Positions 12,901-28,200 of a stretch of DNA of 64,000 bases are shown piece by piece. A program made the position numbers and the translations under genes. Below the pieces are notes generated by a model. It made no database searches, was not told the origin of the DNA, and saw nothing but the letters and a program-made list of their open reading frames with translations. Source of the stretch: Cardiocondyla obscurior (Eukaryota > Arthropoda > Insecta > Hymenoptera > Formicidae); the NCBI RefSeq assembly GCF_019399895.1, contig NC_091868.1, positions 8,061,593 through 8,125,592 of the forward strand. Reading direction: 5' to 3'. The first letter of the stretch is position 1; each line of letters begins with the position of its first letter.

Positions 12901-15900
12901 AATAAAATGATGAAGACAAATTAAAAAAAAAGAAAAAAAAATACTGGCTAATGCTTCATACATTTGTTATTAATATAATTATACGCGTATATGCTTTGCG
13001 CGATTTTTCATTATTACCGCGGGAAGTTGCACTTACGATAAATCAGCTAGAATTCAAAAGCTCGCAGGTGCTTCGGTAAGGAGTCGCTGTCGAAATCGTA
13101 GCGTATCAAGTGACGGATAAACCGCGCGGAAGCGGCACCGTTAAGGACGGTTCCGCAGTATTGTACCAACTTCGACGATAGATCGTCGGTTGAGGAGCGA
13201 TCATTAAAGATGTTTTAACGAGGAGCCGCACAGACGGGACAATAGCGGCGGGAATCGCGAGGGTCGCTATCTTCCTCCCGTCCTCTTTTTCAGATCTCTA
13301 TCGTGCATACGAGAGTCCGTTCCGACTCTCCGTCTGCGTGGGTCTCGCCCGGTGCATTCGTCACAGGCTCCAGGGAAAGGGGGAGGGTGGTGGAGGAGAC
13401 ATTAAACCCTTTGCCGCGTGATTTAGTTGACAAAGTAGCGTAGTTACAGCCGCCCGGCGAGACCCTAGCCGTCTTTCCCTTCCCTGGTTCGGTTCTGCGA
13501 TCGTCTTCCGCGGCATCCTTGCTGGGCAATGCCGTGACAAACATGCCGAGAAACACGAGCCCGCGGGCTATTTAAAAATAAAAAGTCATTGTTTAAGCGT
13601 CTTTCGGAATTCGATATCCGTATTAGTGTTTAGTCTGGCGTCGCGTTTCACCGGGTAGCGGCAGACGCGCCGGTTCGTACTGCACGTGCCATTTTCTCGA
13701 TTTTACCTCGCCCACTTCGCTCTCTCGTCCGCGACCTGTCTTTGTTCCGCGCCGTCAGTACGTCGAAAATTTTGCAGTCAGACGTTAATTAAATATTCGT
13801 GATTGGCGTTGGGCGAGGATACTCGCTGTTGCCCGCTCCCTTACGATACGAATTTCGCCTCATCATAATTTTGATGATAGCGGCCCGGCGTTTTATCCGC
13901 GAACAATTGAATTCATCGATGCTTATCGGAGAAGCGAACATCTGATTTTAAATTAGAAACAAGGCGCGAATCAAGGTTCTTATGGTTGAAAGAAATCTGC
14001 GTGGTCCCTCGTTTATCAGTTTATCGCGATGATAATGGAGTACCTAGATCGTGCCAAATCGGCGTAGTCTACTTCGTAGACCCTAACTCGTAGATCATGG
14101 TGGCGACGTATTGTCTCTCCCTCTCGCTCGTTACCGTCCGCGTCTATTATCCGATTCTATTTTCCAATCTATCCTCGTACGAGGCGCACCTTGTCTCGTC
14201 CAGGCTGCCGCTAGTCTTCTCCAAGTGAATGCGGAGCGATGCGCTCTTTGTCTCGCGGCACTTCAAATAGGCAGCACTCGAGACTCGGCACAAAGAGCGG
14301 CGAACCCATACAGCGTGATAACAGAGAGCAAGAAAGCTCGAGATAAGACCGAGTACCCTCGCAGCCGCGCCACACCACGTCGACTCGCTCTCGGGGAAAT
14401 ATACAAGCACGGTACGTTGTCGATTGCTCGTGTGTTAGCTTAATTGAATCTCGGAGGGAACCATCGTGCACCCACAGCCGGTTTCTCTTATCATTCCAGC
14501 AGTGCGTAAAGTTTTTAAGAGTTTTATTCAGTTTCTCGTGTTCGTTCGATCGCTGGCCGATTTTCCGATCCGGCGATAAGGAGACCGGCGTCAATTCTTT
14601 TTTATTTTTTTATTTTTTTTAGTTTCAACGAGGAAAAAAAAAACATTTAACGAAGATATTTTTTTCCGCCCATTTGTTCGCTGATCCTTTTCAATATCCC
14701 CAGCTCGAACAATCGCGGACTCGTCCTTTCTACCGCGATGCACGCGATGCTCGGTGGATGCACTCCGGCTCGGTGGAAGCCGCGGAGTGCATACACCGGT
14801 GCGCACGTACACAGCATCGCGCGATGCCCGTAGCGAAGGACAGAGAGGAAGAGTCGTTCAAACGAGGGGCCCGCAGCGCCCGGGCTCTGGGCCTCGTCGC
14901 GTGTTTTTGCCCCCCGTCTGGCCCCCACCGCGGCTCATCGTTTTTTGTCTGGTGCACCGCATGCTCTGCACAGCTCACCTCGCCTTCTCCTCATCTCGGT
15001 CGGCGTTGCACACCCCCCCGTCTGCCGCCCTTCCCCCCTTTCTCTCTCTGTCAATCTCTCGTCGTGTCCGCTCTCGCTCTCGCTTTCAATCAGGGCCGGT
15101 GTGAGCTGGCATACTCGTGATGCTCCGTTTACAAAGCAAAGTCGATGCTATATATTTTCGGTATGATATCTTGACTCTGGTATGACGAAAACATCCGTTT
15201 TAAACGTAAATGCTCTCGTAATACGTACATATATACTTTTTTTAAATTTTTTTTTATCGTAACCGAATTTAGCATTAATTTGTTCGTAAAAGATTGTTAT
15301 TTCGCTTTTACATATTTGTAGTTTCCATCCGGGGAAAGGAATGCGGTAGGAATTAATTCACGCGTTATTCGAACGTTTCCATTTTCATTAAATCGATGTT
15401 TTTTCTTTCTCATATTACATTCCCATTTTGAAATTGCATGATTTATTCGTATAGAAAATGTGTTATTAACCTTTGATAGGGTTACTCTCATTAATTAACG
15501 GACAAGTTCCTCGGTTAATTCTCGTAATCTCGATGCTAAATTGTTGATTCGACGAACATACGCGCCGTCCCTGTTCTCAATCTCGTCGTCATCGGTCCTT
15601 CGTTGCATCCGGGCGGTATCTCTCCGAGCCGAGACACGCGCATGGACACGCGTGTCCCTGCCGCGCGGTAGAGGAGGAGAACAAGGAAGCGATGGAGGCC
15701 GTCGGACGAAGCCGGAGACCCCAGGCTCTGTTCCGCAGTCAGCTAGCAAGAGGTGACGGTTCGGGGAGGGAAGCGGCGAAGGGGGGAAAGGAAGATGTGG
15801 TCGTTCGATCTCGGTGCACCTGCCGGCGTTGACGTTCGCGATGCCGAACGGCGATTCGCGATCAGGCTGCTCGTACGGCGCTCGGAAAGCCACGCAGGAA

Positions 15901-18900
15901 CACGATAGAAGTAATTCGATCGTCTGATTTTTAATTCAGCGATTTCGATTAATTATTTCAAGCAGCGTGTATAAAAAATTATGAATGTCTGATAGCGCAG
16001 AAATTTTATTCTGATTAAATTAGTTTTTTAAATACTGGTTTTTGCACCGATGTATCATCAGATGCTGATTATTGACCAATTAGCAGCTGCGGCGGCAGAT
16101 AAATTTATCACCGTGTTGCGGCACGTGCACGTTTTGCGATTTATGCACTTTAGCCGCGATGTAACGAAACGATGCCGCATATGATTGATAACGCGATGCC
16201 TCGCGCGACGTTCTTAGATTTCGCAAAGTGCATCTTAACGAGCGCGATTATGCTCGCGAGTCCTTGGCGGCGGCAAGGTTGCGGAAAATGACATCTAATC
16301 GGTTCCACGTGTCGATGATTTGTGTGCCGACTCAACAAACCACACTCGGGGCATTACTCGCGTCACATGCGTTTAAGTTTTAACAACTTATGTTAGTCCT
16401 GACAACGCGCACGGCTCGACGAAATAGATACGTCTTAATATTCTGCACTGTTCATTTTTGCCAAGTGATAAAATTGTCGCCTTAATTTTTTTTATTGTAT
16501 CATTTAACGGTGTCACCATTACGCCATCACTTACGTTACATAATGCGTTATTATATTTCATTCCTGCACACGTGCACGTTTATGTGCACGTTTATGTTAT
16601 AATTTAAACGCACAGATAGTTTAAATGGAAAATATTGGCGTTGCCAATTTTAACAATACTAGACATTAGAACGTCGTGCGCCTCGCGGAACTACGGATGC
16701 ATGTATGTTAAATGGTACTTCGAGTACCAGGTGAGCCGAGCGGAAATATCAGCATCGCGGAAAAGCGGCAAGAACCGACGACAACGTAATCTCTACATTT
16801 CCTTTTTAAATAAGGAAACTGATTGCCATTAAAGTACTATACAAAAAAAATACAGTTTAAAGTATAAAGAAAAGAAATATTCTTAAATCAACTAAACACC
16901 GCGCGGGAAGGTACAAAGAAATCAATATATCGTCGAGCGCCGGCGGTCGCGGTTTACTAAAATTGTTTCGCGTCCCTTGAATAATTCATTTTCGCATTAG
17001 TGATAGTCTTATCTCTTTGCTACTCGTCACCAAGAAAAAGTCGCGGCGGTTGCGACATAATGGGGCAGATAAACGCGAAAGTTACGGGCGGATTGACGCA
17101 CGACCAAGTTCGAAGATCGAGTTAAATTACTCAAACTAAATCACGGTGTCCGATTTCCGGTTGCAGTGGGTGCGAGCGGCTACATCGTCTCGGCGGCGCT
17201 CGTGCTGATAGTCGGAGCACTGGTGGGTGTCCTGGCGACGATATCGCGTCACCTTCATCATCGTCGGCTGCTGGTGCACGAGCCGGTACCACCCGGCTCT
17301 GCCTCCACCGCTTCTGCCTCGATTCTCCACCATCATCATCGGCATCATCATCACCGTCATCGTTATCGTCGCGAGGAGCCGCCGCCGCCGCCGTTGCAGC
17401 GCTGCCTTCTATTACAGGATCACTATCGTTATCCTGACACCCCGGTGAGTAAACCTCTCCTACATTTCTGTGAATAGTTCGATTTCATAACGGCACCCAC
17501 GGCAAATGCATCACGGCCGCGGTAATATGATTAAAGGGACGAGAAATAACGCGATTATTTATTTTTACACGCGGGAGCGCTTCCGAAGCGTCTAATATTG
17601 GGGAAACGGTGGGACAACTTTATTACGATAACTCAGGAGAATTAGCGGCGAGTTGCGTCACCGATGGGTTTATACCGCGGATTATCGCGTATATATCTCG
17701 TAAGCCGTTCGAAATAAAACCGAAGCACACTTCCGCATATATGTTGTAACTGTATACGTCGTGCTAATTTTAGCCGACTTGACCGAGTTCGTCGAATAGC
17801 TTCTTTACAAATAACGGCACGAACGAGTGTCGCTTCGCGATGCGGATACGTCCTATCGCGCTCGCCCCGCAAACAATTCTCTTTCGCGCTACTTTCGGCC
17901 GCGTTTCGCCGAACAATCGCCGCGGTCTCGTCGCGCGTGCATGATATCGCGCGTCACGAGTCCAAAAGGCACGCGGCGCTATCGGCGCGTTTTTCGCCGG
18001 GCAATAGACGTGCCGTTGTCATCGCGGTTAGCGAGAGAATTGCGCGGCGGTCAGAAGGGAAGGGGTGAAAGGAAGTGCGATTTCCCATCCAGCGGAGGTG
18101 GTTATCGCCGACGTTGTCGACCTTCGGCGAGATTATTGCACGATTCGCGGAACGTCGAAGGCTATCTAGGAAAAAGCCTCCGATATCTAATCTCGTCAGC
18201 CGGCCCAGCTGACTCGAGCGCGGCGCAGCTGCATCTATCTGGCGCGTTTCTCTCCTTTTTTTTTTTTTTCTTCTTCCTCCTGCCCGCAGAAAGCCTGATC
18301 GCGCTTGCCCGACCGCGTGTATCTTCCCCGCGCCTCCACTTTTTCTCTCGTCTCCGCACATTCTGATTCAATCATTTCACATGTCAACGAGGTCGAATCT
18401 AGGACGAGCGTGATTCACGAGATCCACCCGCGGCCGTAATCAATAGCATTAAAAGTTACGAGTTTCCAGACGAAGACCTTGCAAAGCGTCGAGCCGCATA
18501 AAGCAAATCCTTCGCACGTAACTCAATACGATATAATTCGTTAACGTCTAATCTCCGATCTTGATATAAATATATTTTTAAGACTTTATTTCCGATTTTT
18601 GATCGAAATATTTGACGAGATAGGTCGGTTATTTTAAAGTCCAAGATAATTGCTATAAAAAAAAATTATATTTATAATTCTATTACACGAAATTAAAAAA
18701 ATAGCTTAATAGTCAGCAAAACTGATCGAAGTTTTTTACTTTCTGCATCGTTCGAGCAATTTTACAAAAGCATCTACTATAATTCGCGCAAGCGGGCGTA
18801 ACACGCCTGTACGCCTCACTACGCGACGTCGTACCGTTCCGATGGCAAGAGATACCGGATCCCGGCGATCGATCGCGGCGGCGGCGAGCCCTTTCCTCGG

Positions 18901-21900
18901 CAAAGCCCCGAGGGCACAAGGACGCCCGGCGGTGAGTCCACGTCGCGCGCTTCGGTTTCCATCGGCATCGGGCGATGGGGAACTTAATTTGGAAGTTACC
19001 GGTTCCGTGATTACGTCGAGGAGAGTCAGCGGAAGTTCCGTCCGCCTCCTCACAACGGCGAGACCGACGTTGCGATGCGTTTCGTACAGCCGTCACGCTT
19101 GCCCCCTTTCCGCCGCCGCCGCGACGTGGACCATTGTTATTCTAGATTGCATCGCAAATTAGATTACGGCGTACTACGGGTCCGCCCTTATTCTCGCGCG
19201 CGCCGACGCCGACGACGACGACGACGACGACGACGGTGCTCTTTAGCGGAGGCCGCAAGGTTCTGTAATGCGGCTTCCTCCGCTTCTCTCAGCCGCGCAT
19301 CTCCTCGTCCTTATCTCGCTCCCGATCCGCGCCAGATTGCGGCACACACGAACCCGCCGCCGTCTCCTCCGCGCGCATACAGATGCACCGAGCGACAGCA
19401 TGACTTTGGAATGCTACGACTACGACGTCGGAAATTTCCTCTCGACCGGGGATCCCTTGTTGTCGTTATTCTCCTCGCGGTACTCTTCTTGATATTTTTA
19501 AAGTGGACAATTTGGAGTTCTTTTATATATATATATTTTTTTTTTTAATACTTCCGCGTTCTATATAATATTTTTAACGTAAAAATTCATAAAATAATTT
19601 TTTTTTTTTTTTTTTAATTTGATAGTAATAATTGTCAGTGATTACTGAAGAGAGTTAGAAATCTGTTGAAATCTCGATATTTTTTTTTTTTTATTGAAGC
19701 GTTTCGAGCACTCGTTCAACCCTCCGTCCGACCTTCTCGGCCGAAGGCAGTAATGAAGTCGCGGACTGCAAATAGCCGACCGTAAAAGAGAGATTAGTCG
19801 GGATAGGAGTAAATATTATGTCTAGCGTTTTGCAGCGGTGGTCTCCGGTTACTCCTTTGCGGACCGCCATTGTTTCCTCTCGCTTTATTCTGCTTCCTTC
19901 GCCGGAGAACTTTCGCGTGTAGATCGGCCGAGCAATTACGAATTGACTCGTCTCTCTCTTTTTTTTTTTTCTTTTTTTCCCACGCTAAGTAATTGAAGTC
20001 TTACGAAGTCACACCGTTATTTACGCTCTTCGTTACCTTATCGCTCGAATGGGTTGATTCAGCGAGCCGTGCGAACGTAAATGCGAGAGGCGAGGATTAA
20101 TCGAACGGATAAAACGGAAGAATCGGACGCGGCGCTTTCCGCGACACGCTCCTCGTTCCGCGCCGTGGAAAATGCCGTCGCGACCGTGCACGACGACACA
20201 GCGGTGTTTATCCAGTGTCGCGTCGTCGCCGACGACGTCGCGGGGGCACCGTGGAGAGGAGGATGCACCGTAAACCACCGCGACGCCAACGAGATGCGAC
20301 GCGACGCGGAGCGGCGACGGCGGCGACCCGACCCGACGCGACGGACGGACATTACGCGTCCGCTGCGCGAACCGCCGTGCGAACCCCGCGGATCAGGCGG
20401 CACCCGGGTTTCCACTGGTAAACGTTAAAGCTCCCGCGCTCGCGAGAACGGGGAAGCAATGACCTGATTTGCAATTTATTACGTTTGGGCGACGTCCAAG
20501 TGCGGCGCATTGGCGCCGCTGCCAAACCGGCGCGACTTACCCGCCGATCGACGCGAGAGTTCCCACGGGCGTGAAAAACAGGGGCGAGTGTAAAGAATAA
20601 AAAAAGAAAAAAGAAAAAGTAAAAAAAAAAAAAAAAAAAATGAAAAAAAAGAAATACAGGAGCAGTTCAGCCGGCGGACGCAACGCAACGGTACTACGCG
20701 CGCTTCGAATTCCGGCGCAGGCCGCAAAATCGCAAATCGAGATTCCCTGCCGCGTTTCCGCCGGCGCGTCGAGGTAAACACGTCGAGCGTGACACGCGAT
20801 GTGACAAATCGCCTCGCCGAAACGCTCGGCCGCGCGGATCGATCCTCCGGGCTCGGGCTCAATGGAAGCCGCGAAATCGCTATCAGTCAGATCGCTCGGG
20901 GTCCCTCTTTCCGCCTCTCACTTTTTACCGCACACGACCAGAAATACCTCTGCCGTTCCGTAGCACATTGTATTATTTATACTCGTTAAAGTGATTAGGG
21001 GACATTTTTCGGAGGGCTGAAGCGAGGTGGTCGCCGATTCGATTCGGCATACAGGCGGGAATTAGGTTAACGGGCTCGGAACGTCGCGACGTATAAAATA
21101 ACGTTATCCAGACGTGCTAAGTGTCGGTTCGTGCGCGGCATCTACTCTCCTCGCGAGCAATCGGTTACGGGCTATTGATATTTTGGGACGCGGGCGGCGA
21201 TCCGCGGGCCGGCACCCATATGTCATGGGGATTTGTGGCACGCGGGTGAAGAGGCCAGAATATACGCGCGGTGACGTAACGAGGCGGTTGTCCGCCGGCC
21301 GGTGACGCAACGTCACTCGCGATAGCTCGACGAAGGCCGCGATACGCGAGCGGACCACGTGTCGCTATTACCTTTTCCGGGAAATAACGATGTCTAGACT
21401 CGCGCGTGAATCATCGTCCGCCGATGCGAGTCGCGGTAGCGAAGATAAATCCCGGATCGACGGCGATCGTAAAGCGGCAGGCTCATCGGATCGAAGATCG
21501 CGGGAACGCTGCGATAATTTGGAGAACAAAGCTGCATCCGGCGCGGTTCTTGACTCGCGCTAATTGATCCTCGCGGTTAAATTTAGAGCGTAAAGTGTTA
21601 CGCGGGCGTGAATTATTTAGATTTTATTTCCCGAGTTCGCGACACAGTCCTCTCGCAACTTCGTGCCGTTATTTGTTTCATTATTCAGGGTTCATTATTC
21701 ATCCACAGCGAGCGGAGCATTCAGGCGCTCTAAATGCGGCCTTGTTCAATCCGTGGAGATAGCCGAAATGTTTTTATCTTTTCATATAAGAGTCACTCGT
21801 GCGATCGAGCCGGCGATCACTATTTTGAGATTTAGGACGAAATGAAGGGAATTCGGGACGCGGCTACGCCAATGGCCGACGGCTACGCGCACGTGCTCAC

Positions 21901-22250
21901 CGCGACATAACTACGCGAGCATCGTCACGTGCTGACGTCACAATCCACGGCACACACGATGCCGAAAGCGGCGTCGAGTGCGTCTACGCGACGCGTCGAG
22001 TCGCGACGAGGGCGTGAAGGGCCGGATCGTTTCGTGTGAAAAATCTAGGTCGCGTCGCTAATAAAATAACATCTTCGTCTTGTTGCGTAACGCACGTGGA
22101 GTCCGTAATTCTTCCTCGCCACGTTTATAGCTACGAAAAATGCATAACTTTTGAAAATCCTGTTTTACACACGGTAAATATATAAAAAAAATTTTTTTCT
22201 GAATTTTTTTTTGCAGAATAGACTATAAATTTTTTTGAACTTATGTAAGT

Positions 22251-22294
<44 letters not shown>

Positions 22295-25200
22295 GGCTAA
22301 ATGTAAAAAGTCCTAAAACGGAAAAATATTTCGATAATCCTGCGGCCCGGAGCTACCGCATGATATAACATCTTTTTTGTTTATTTTCGCGGGCGTGCGT
22401 CGTGTTTGTATCAGTAATTTAATATGTCAACGCGTTTGCACGATTAAAAAAGAGAAATGCCGTCTCGCCGAGTCATCTGCGTTACAATGCGCCTCCGTTT
22501 AACGGTAAACGTTGATCGCGACGTCGCACAAATATTTACACTCGTGTCGCAAGAAGGAACGCACGCTGCAACGATAAAGAGTGAAAAAGGGGCGTGTGGT
22601 ACCGCACTTCCCACTCAGATATAAACCTCACGGGCGACGTTAATTTCAGCAGCTCGAAAATAATTTCGACGGAAATTCTCGAAATCGCCGGGAGCCGGGA
22701 ATTGACAGCCTTTTCCTCTCCTTCTCACTCCCGTCCGAGTCATCCCCTTTGTCGCGATACGCGCCTCGTGTAAAATACCCCGCATAACGAATTCTCTTCG
22801 ATTATCCCTCGTGGAAGCGCCTCGTCGCGTTGGCCGATATATCGACTATTCGCCGCCGACGGTACGGGTGGCAACCCGATTTCCCTATCGACTTTCCCGT
22901 TCTCTCGCGGCGGCGACCCTGACCCAACGACGCGCCCGTCCTCCATGGGCGAGCCAAACATCCAGCCAACCACCAGCCGCCCTTCGAATCGACCACCCGA
23001 GCCTACGGCGGGCGTGCGCCCGCAGCGACGTTGATTTTGATCGGTCTCGAGACTCTTCGCAGGTAACCCTCGGATACGACCTACTTTTCTCCCGCACTAT
23101 ATAGCGCCGCGTCGCGAAGGGTCGGCGGCGTTACGCAAAGGTCGCCTGCCAAGGGTATGGCCGTCTATCAGGGCGACGCGTTAATCTCACGCGTTTTCAG
23201 CTCGATACTCGGCCTATAACACCGGTAAATTAATAATCCTCTCGCCCCTTTCTCTTTAACGTTGTTAATTACATATACGCATTTCGTAATATAATATATT
23301 CTACTTTATTCGAGGTCGTTATTACGTCCGCGATTATCAGATTAATTAACGCCCGCTTGGCCATGCGTGTGCATTATTTCATTTGTATTCCTCGGGTTTC
23401 TTATTCGTATCATGATAGTAATAATAACACCTACTTGTCATACGTTTGAAGATAAATCGCGAATAATTAAGTCTTGAGTAGGAATATTAATTTTCGAGAT
23501 GCAATCGTACAATTTGCGTGAATCACACCTTCTTCAGTCGTAATGCAATACGTGGACTCTTGGCGAGTCAATCTATATAAATTTTACGTTCGGTCGAGAC
23601 AATTTTTTTAGGCTTGTGAATTTTTTACGCGAGCTACCTGCGATCTCGGAGAATTAATTCGAATCTTCGCACTCGGAGCCTCGCAAGTCGACGGTTTGCG
23701 AAACAAGGGATCGGCCGTGAGAAGCGCAGGACAGGCCGCGGACCGCAAGCCGCGTCTGCGGTCCTTCCGGCGACGACCGCTCTCCGGCTACTTTTCAGAT
23801 TCGCCCGCTTCCTCTCTCACCCTTTCCTTCTCTCTCGCTCATTGTTCTGAGCCCGCACCCGCCGCGTTTATCGATCGCTTCACGTCGGAGTCCCGGACAG
23901 CGAATTAAGCCGACTATGAAAATGAGCAATCAACAATGCTTCGCAAAAGGCGATTATACCGGAGCTACGAAGTGTATTCAATCGCAGTGAAACGTGGCCG
24001 TGTTTAAAGTTCATTTCTCCGGCGCGCATATATTTTGCATTTTCTCTATAATTATATTCGGTATGAATATTACAGTTGCTCGGTCGATTTCAATCTAGCG
24101 AAGCAGGAACTGCAAGTGCGAGCTTAAACAAAAAAAGAACAAATATAAAAGTAAAATAAAAAGAAAATAAAAATAAAAAATAAAAAAGCGCGACGAGAAG
24201 ACAGTGAAATTGTAATTTCCAAGATACATTTGAGCGAGCCGTTGAATTGCCGCCACTTAAATATCGTCCGCGGGAGTAAATAAATTTAGAGATTTTCATC
24301 TCCGGCACCCGGAGGAAATACGCCGTGGTTGTCGTCACTCGCCGCCCTAGCGCATAATAAATTCGGGGCCGGCTCGCGGCGGAATCGGGTGGCGAACGGG
24401 AGATAAATCTCCGGGAAACCGTATTTCGCGAAAACCTCTTAATTCTGAGATGAACGACGCGACTGTTTATCAACAAGGGGGCGCCGGTTCAGCGACCGGT
24501 CCCGTTTCCGACCGAGACGTAAAAGTGGCTGCACGACGCCGGGCCGCGTGCATCATGCACATTCGCGCGTACCGTTGCGGTCGGCTCCGTTTGCGTCGCA
24601 CTTGGCACGTAACGAGGCCGGGTCTTCCGCTGATCTAGCGCTTTCATTATTAGAAGTCACGTTCGGATCCGCCTAATAATTGAGCGCTAATTAATTGCTA
24701 ATTCCTCGGTGCTAATCTCGAATTCATCGCCACTCACTCTTTCTCTTTCTCTCTCTCTCTCTCTCACGGTAGAATATTAATGCTCGAATATTTTTGATAT
24801 TTCTTTAACTTAATTAAATCTCTTTAAATTTAATTTATTTAATTCTGCATTTTATTTTTTTTATTACTTTTTATTTTTTTTTCTTTTTGGTTTAGATTCT
24901 TTTAAAGAGACAATGACAAGCAGCACAAAATATTATTCTGTTAAGTGCTAAGTTATTAATTTTCTGCTGTTATACGAGAGTAATAAATTCAGGATTAGAT
25001 TGATAAATTAATGATTTATTAGACACTAAGCATGCTGTAAATCTCCGCGTAATTTTTAACGATAGATGTCTGTTAGCGAAAGATATTAAGCAATAATCCT
25101 TAAGCAGAGTTACGAAAACCGTTACTTGGTAGAACTATCGTTGCAGTTCTTGCTTACGCAAATTGGAGAAAATTTGAGTATACGTGTGCGCCTTCTTCTC

Positions 25201-28200
25201 GAGGTACGTACGAAACAACGACGATGCGATCGCACTTTTCCGACCGCCGTCGGTCGTCGCGCGACTTAACGAGGTCGATTAACATAATGAAAACATTTGC
25301 ATTCATTATACCGCGGTATAATGCATGGTAACCCTGACGAACGTTTGCCTTAATTGGGCTTGCCTTCGTAAGATCCGCGCGATGCCGTCGTTAATAACGC
25401 GGCTGAATCTCGGTGTGTTTCCAGAACGACAGAGCAAACATTAAGAGCGTCCCTCCACGCGCGTCGTCGCTGCTCGTTATTACGGTGCTGATAGCGTAAA
25501 TCCTTGTTAGTGGCTGTCAGCGGAGATCCTTCGCGTCGATACCTATTGTCTACATCTTAGTTTGCTATTGCACGCGGGATAGTTCTTTAATGAACTACGC
25601 GCCGATGTTGAAACATTCCGCCGCCGAGCGGGCGACTTCGTCCACGTCGAAAATAGCGAATCCGGCTGAAAACAGGAGAAATTATAGGACGGGGGGGGGA
25701 AGGATGTCGCGGGCTAAAAAGAAGACGAGGACGACGGTGGGGACGAGGACTGGTTAGAATTGATGCGAACGAGACGACACTTCTGGCGATCGTCTTGCGC
25801 GACGGCGCCCACGACCGTGACTTCTTTTATGGAGCGGGCCCCGAGCAACCTCGTCCCAGTCCCCGGGCGAGGCCGCGACCCGAAAGCCGCGGTAACCGGG
25901 TCTCAACCTCGGGTCTCTCCCCTCGATCCCCCCGCTGCCGCCTTTCCGACGACACCGCGGCGCTTAACGTCGTCGCCGTCGCCGTCGTCCTTGCTCGCGC
26001 GGTTCCCATCCTAGTCATCGTCACTCGGCGGGGGCGAAAATAGTAAACGGGACGAGTTAGAGATTAGCATACAAGGCCCGAAAGCCTCGCAGGACGACCT
26101 GTCGCGTTCTCGGACGAGTCCTCGGCAGGAATCCTCATTAGCCGCGCGAATACCGGGCCCCCTATATTTACGGTTGTGCCCCGACCCGTTCCTCGCGCGC
26201 GGGGAATATTTTTCAGTGGGAGAAAATAGCCGCCCCGTATCAGAGAAAAGTTTACGATTTGCCCCGCGCCGCGTAGTATCGCGCGAAGTGTTCCACTTCT
26301 ATCGCGTTATTTTTTTTATGGCCCTCCCCCTCCCTCCCAATTCTTTTACGAGATTAGAATCGATTTTTGCCCGGCGAAAAATGTCGAGGCGAAGGCAGCC
26401 CCCGTACCTGCCCGGTGAGAAAATAAAGCGGGATTACATTTTACAACTGCTCTCGGATGGATTTTACTTTGACAGGATTTTAAATTGAGATTGAGTTATA
26501 AAAGTCGTACAACATTGTGAATTTTATCGTCGTTATTAATAATGACGCTCACGGGTATTTTTGTGGAGGGAAAAATCGATTTCGGAATCGTCGAATCTGC
26601 CGTTAAAAAATAATACAGCTCAAATGGCACGTTCTACGTCTAATGAAATGTATAATGTATATATTAATACGTATATATAAATATATCACCGCGAAAAAAA
26701 AATAGATGCATCGGCTTAATCACGCGGTTAATATAGCAACGATTATCAGTTCGCCAACAATAAAGTTGTCGAGTGTAGATGACGAGACTTTCGGAATATT
26801 TCATGAGTCACTCGCGTTCACGAGCGTTGTGCGGCGAGCACGATGTACAGAGAATGGCCTAAAAAAGATGAAAAATTCCATACATTTGTGAAAAGCCACT
26901 CGTTAAGATGCTTATGATTTCCCTTGTGTTGCTCAGCGCCAGTATTTCCCTGACTTTCTTCCTAGATTACCTCAGACATAATTGAATCGGATGCTATAAG
27001 ATTTAGTACTTACGAAGTAGTAATTACTCAAATCTTATTAATTATTAGCACCGAAAGAGCTTAATAATGACTTAAAATATTTATTCTATTTTTTTATAAA
27101 TTTCTTTTTACTTCCTTTGACTTGCAAAAACCGGTATTGATTTTACTGCTCCTTCGTATTTTAATTTGAAGCACGGGTTTGCGTACGCTCGCTTACTATT
27201 TAGAAAGTCAGGCAATCACCTAGTCATTAGCAAGCTGTACATTACCGATGACACAATCCCTCTTTGCCAATTTCGCGCGAGATATTTCTGTCTACTTACC
27301 GCTGGACAGTCACCTCACCGTTATATTTATACACATTTTGCTTTATCGGGCCTTATCGCGGCGGGTTTTACGGTCTTGCGAAGCCGATAAAGCCCAGTAT
27401 CCGTCTCGTGTCGATGGGCATTCGTTGACGGTATTCGTGCCGCTCCACATTCCGCGCGCTATCTGAAATATCTCTCGCGGCCGCGCGGTGGATGACGTTC
27501 GTCAGGAAGGTGACATATCCGCGCGATTACGCTTACGTGCATTTTCCACGGTGTAATAATATCCCGGTGTCGCGCGCTCGTCATTGCCATTGACTGCCGC
27601 GCGTAGACCGTCCTTGGCGAGCCGATAAGAGCGATAAAACGCGCGGCGACCAGCTAGTCTAGACGATTACGCAATCCCCTGAAAAGGCATTGATTGACGT
27701 CCCTACGGGGGCCAGAGGCGGGACGCGACGGTGCGAAGTGCAGCGAGACGAGACAGGACGGCCATATACGCGGCCACCCGTCGTCCCCGAGTCGTCATCG
27801 CGTTACACCGTCGTCGCTGCGTACCCGCTCGCTCGTAAACCGTCGCGTATTCCGCAGCGAGGGGGCCGCGGAGAGGAGGGAACGGGCGCCACTCACGTGC
27901 GTCTATCGCTGTCTACGCGTCTGGCGCGACCGCGAGCACCGCGGAGTGGAAGGAGCGAAATCCGCGATGATTGGAAAGATTCGACGGTAACGGCGAAACC
28001 GCGAGGTCGCGGACGTGCGATTTGAGGAAGGCGTTTTCGCGGCCGATCTCTCGGCGGCCGTGACGACGTAACGCGCACCGGCGACGTTAAAAGCATCACC
28101 GGAACATCGCATTACGATCCATTGACGGTCTCCGTTAAAAGACTAAATTGGGCCGGCGGTCGATTACGCGATACCATGGGTATTTCGAACATCTGTAATG

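Larger units (their letters stand above)
2651..17166 (+). other. Intron 1 of the PMEPA1/LDLRAD4-like gene
   Basis: The intron runs from GTGAGT at 2651 to TTGCAG ending at 17166 (14.5 kb), and the flanking phases match (1 to 1). I see no conserved coding exon within it. It alternates AT-rich parts (about 5,500-6,050, 7,250-8,800, 12,900-13,020) with CpG-rich parts (about 10,600-12,750 and 14,100-15,900) and holds many A or T runs, the longest being 25 T at 11895-11919. Open frames in the CpG-rich parts have no start context, splice support or recognisable motifs. Confidence 0.65.
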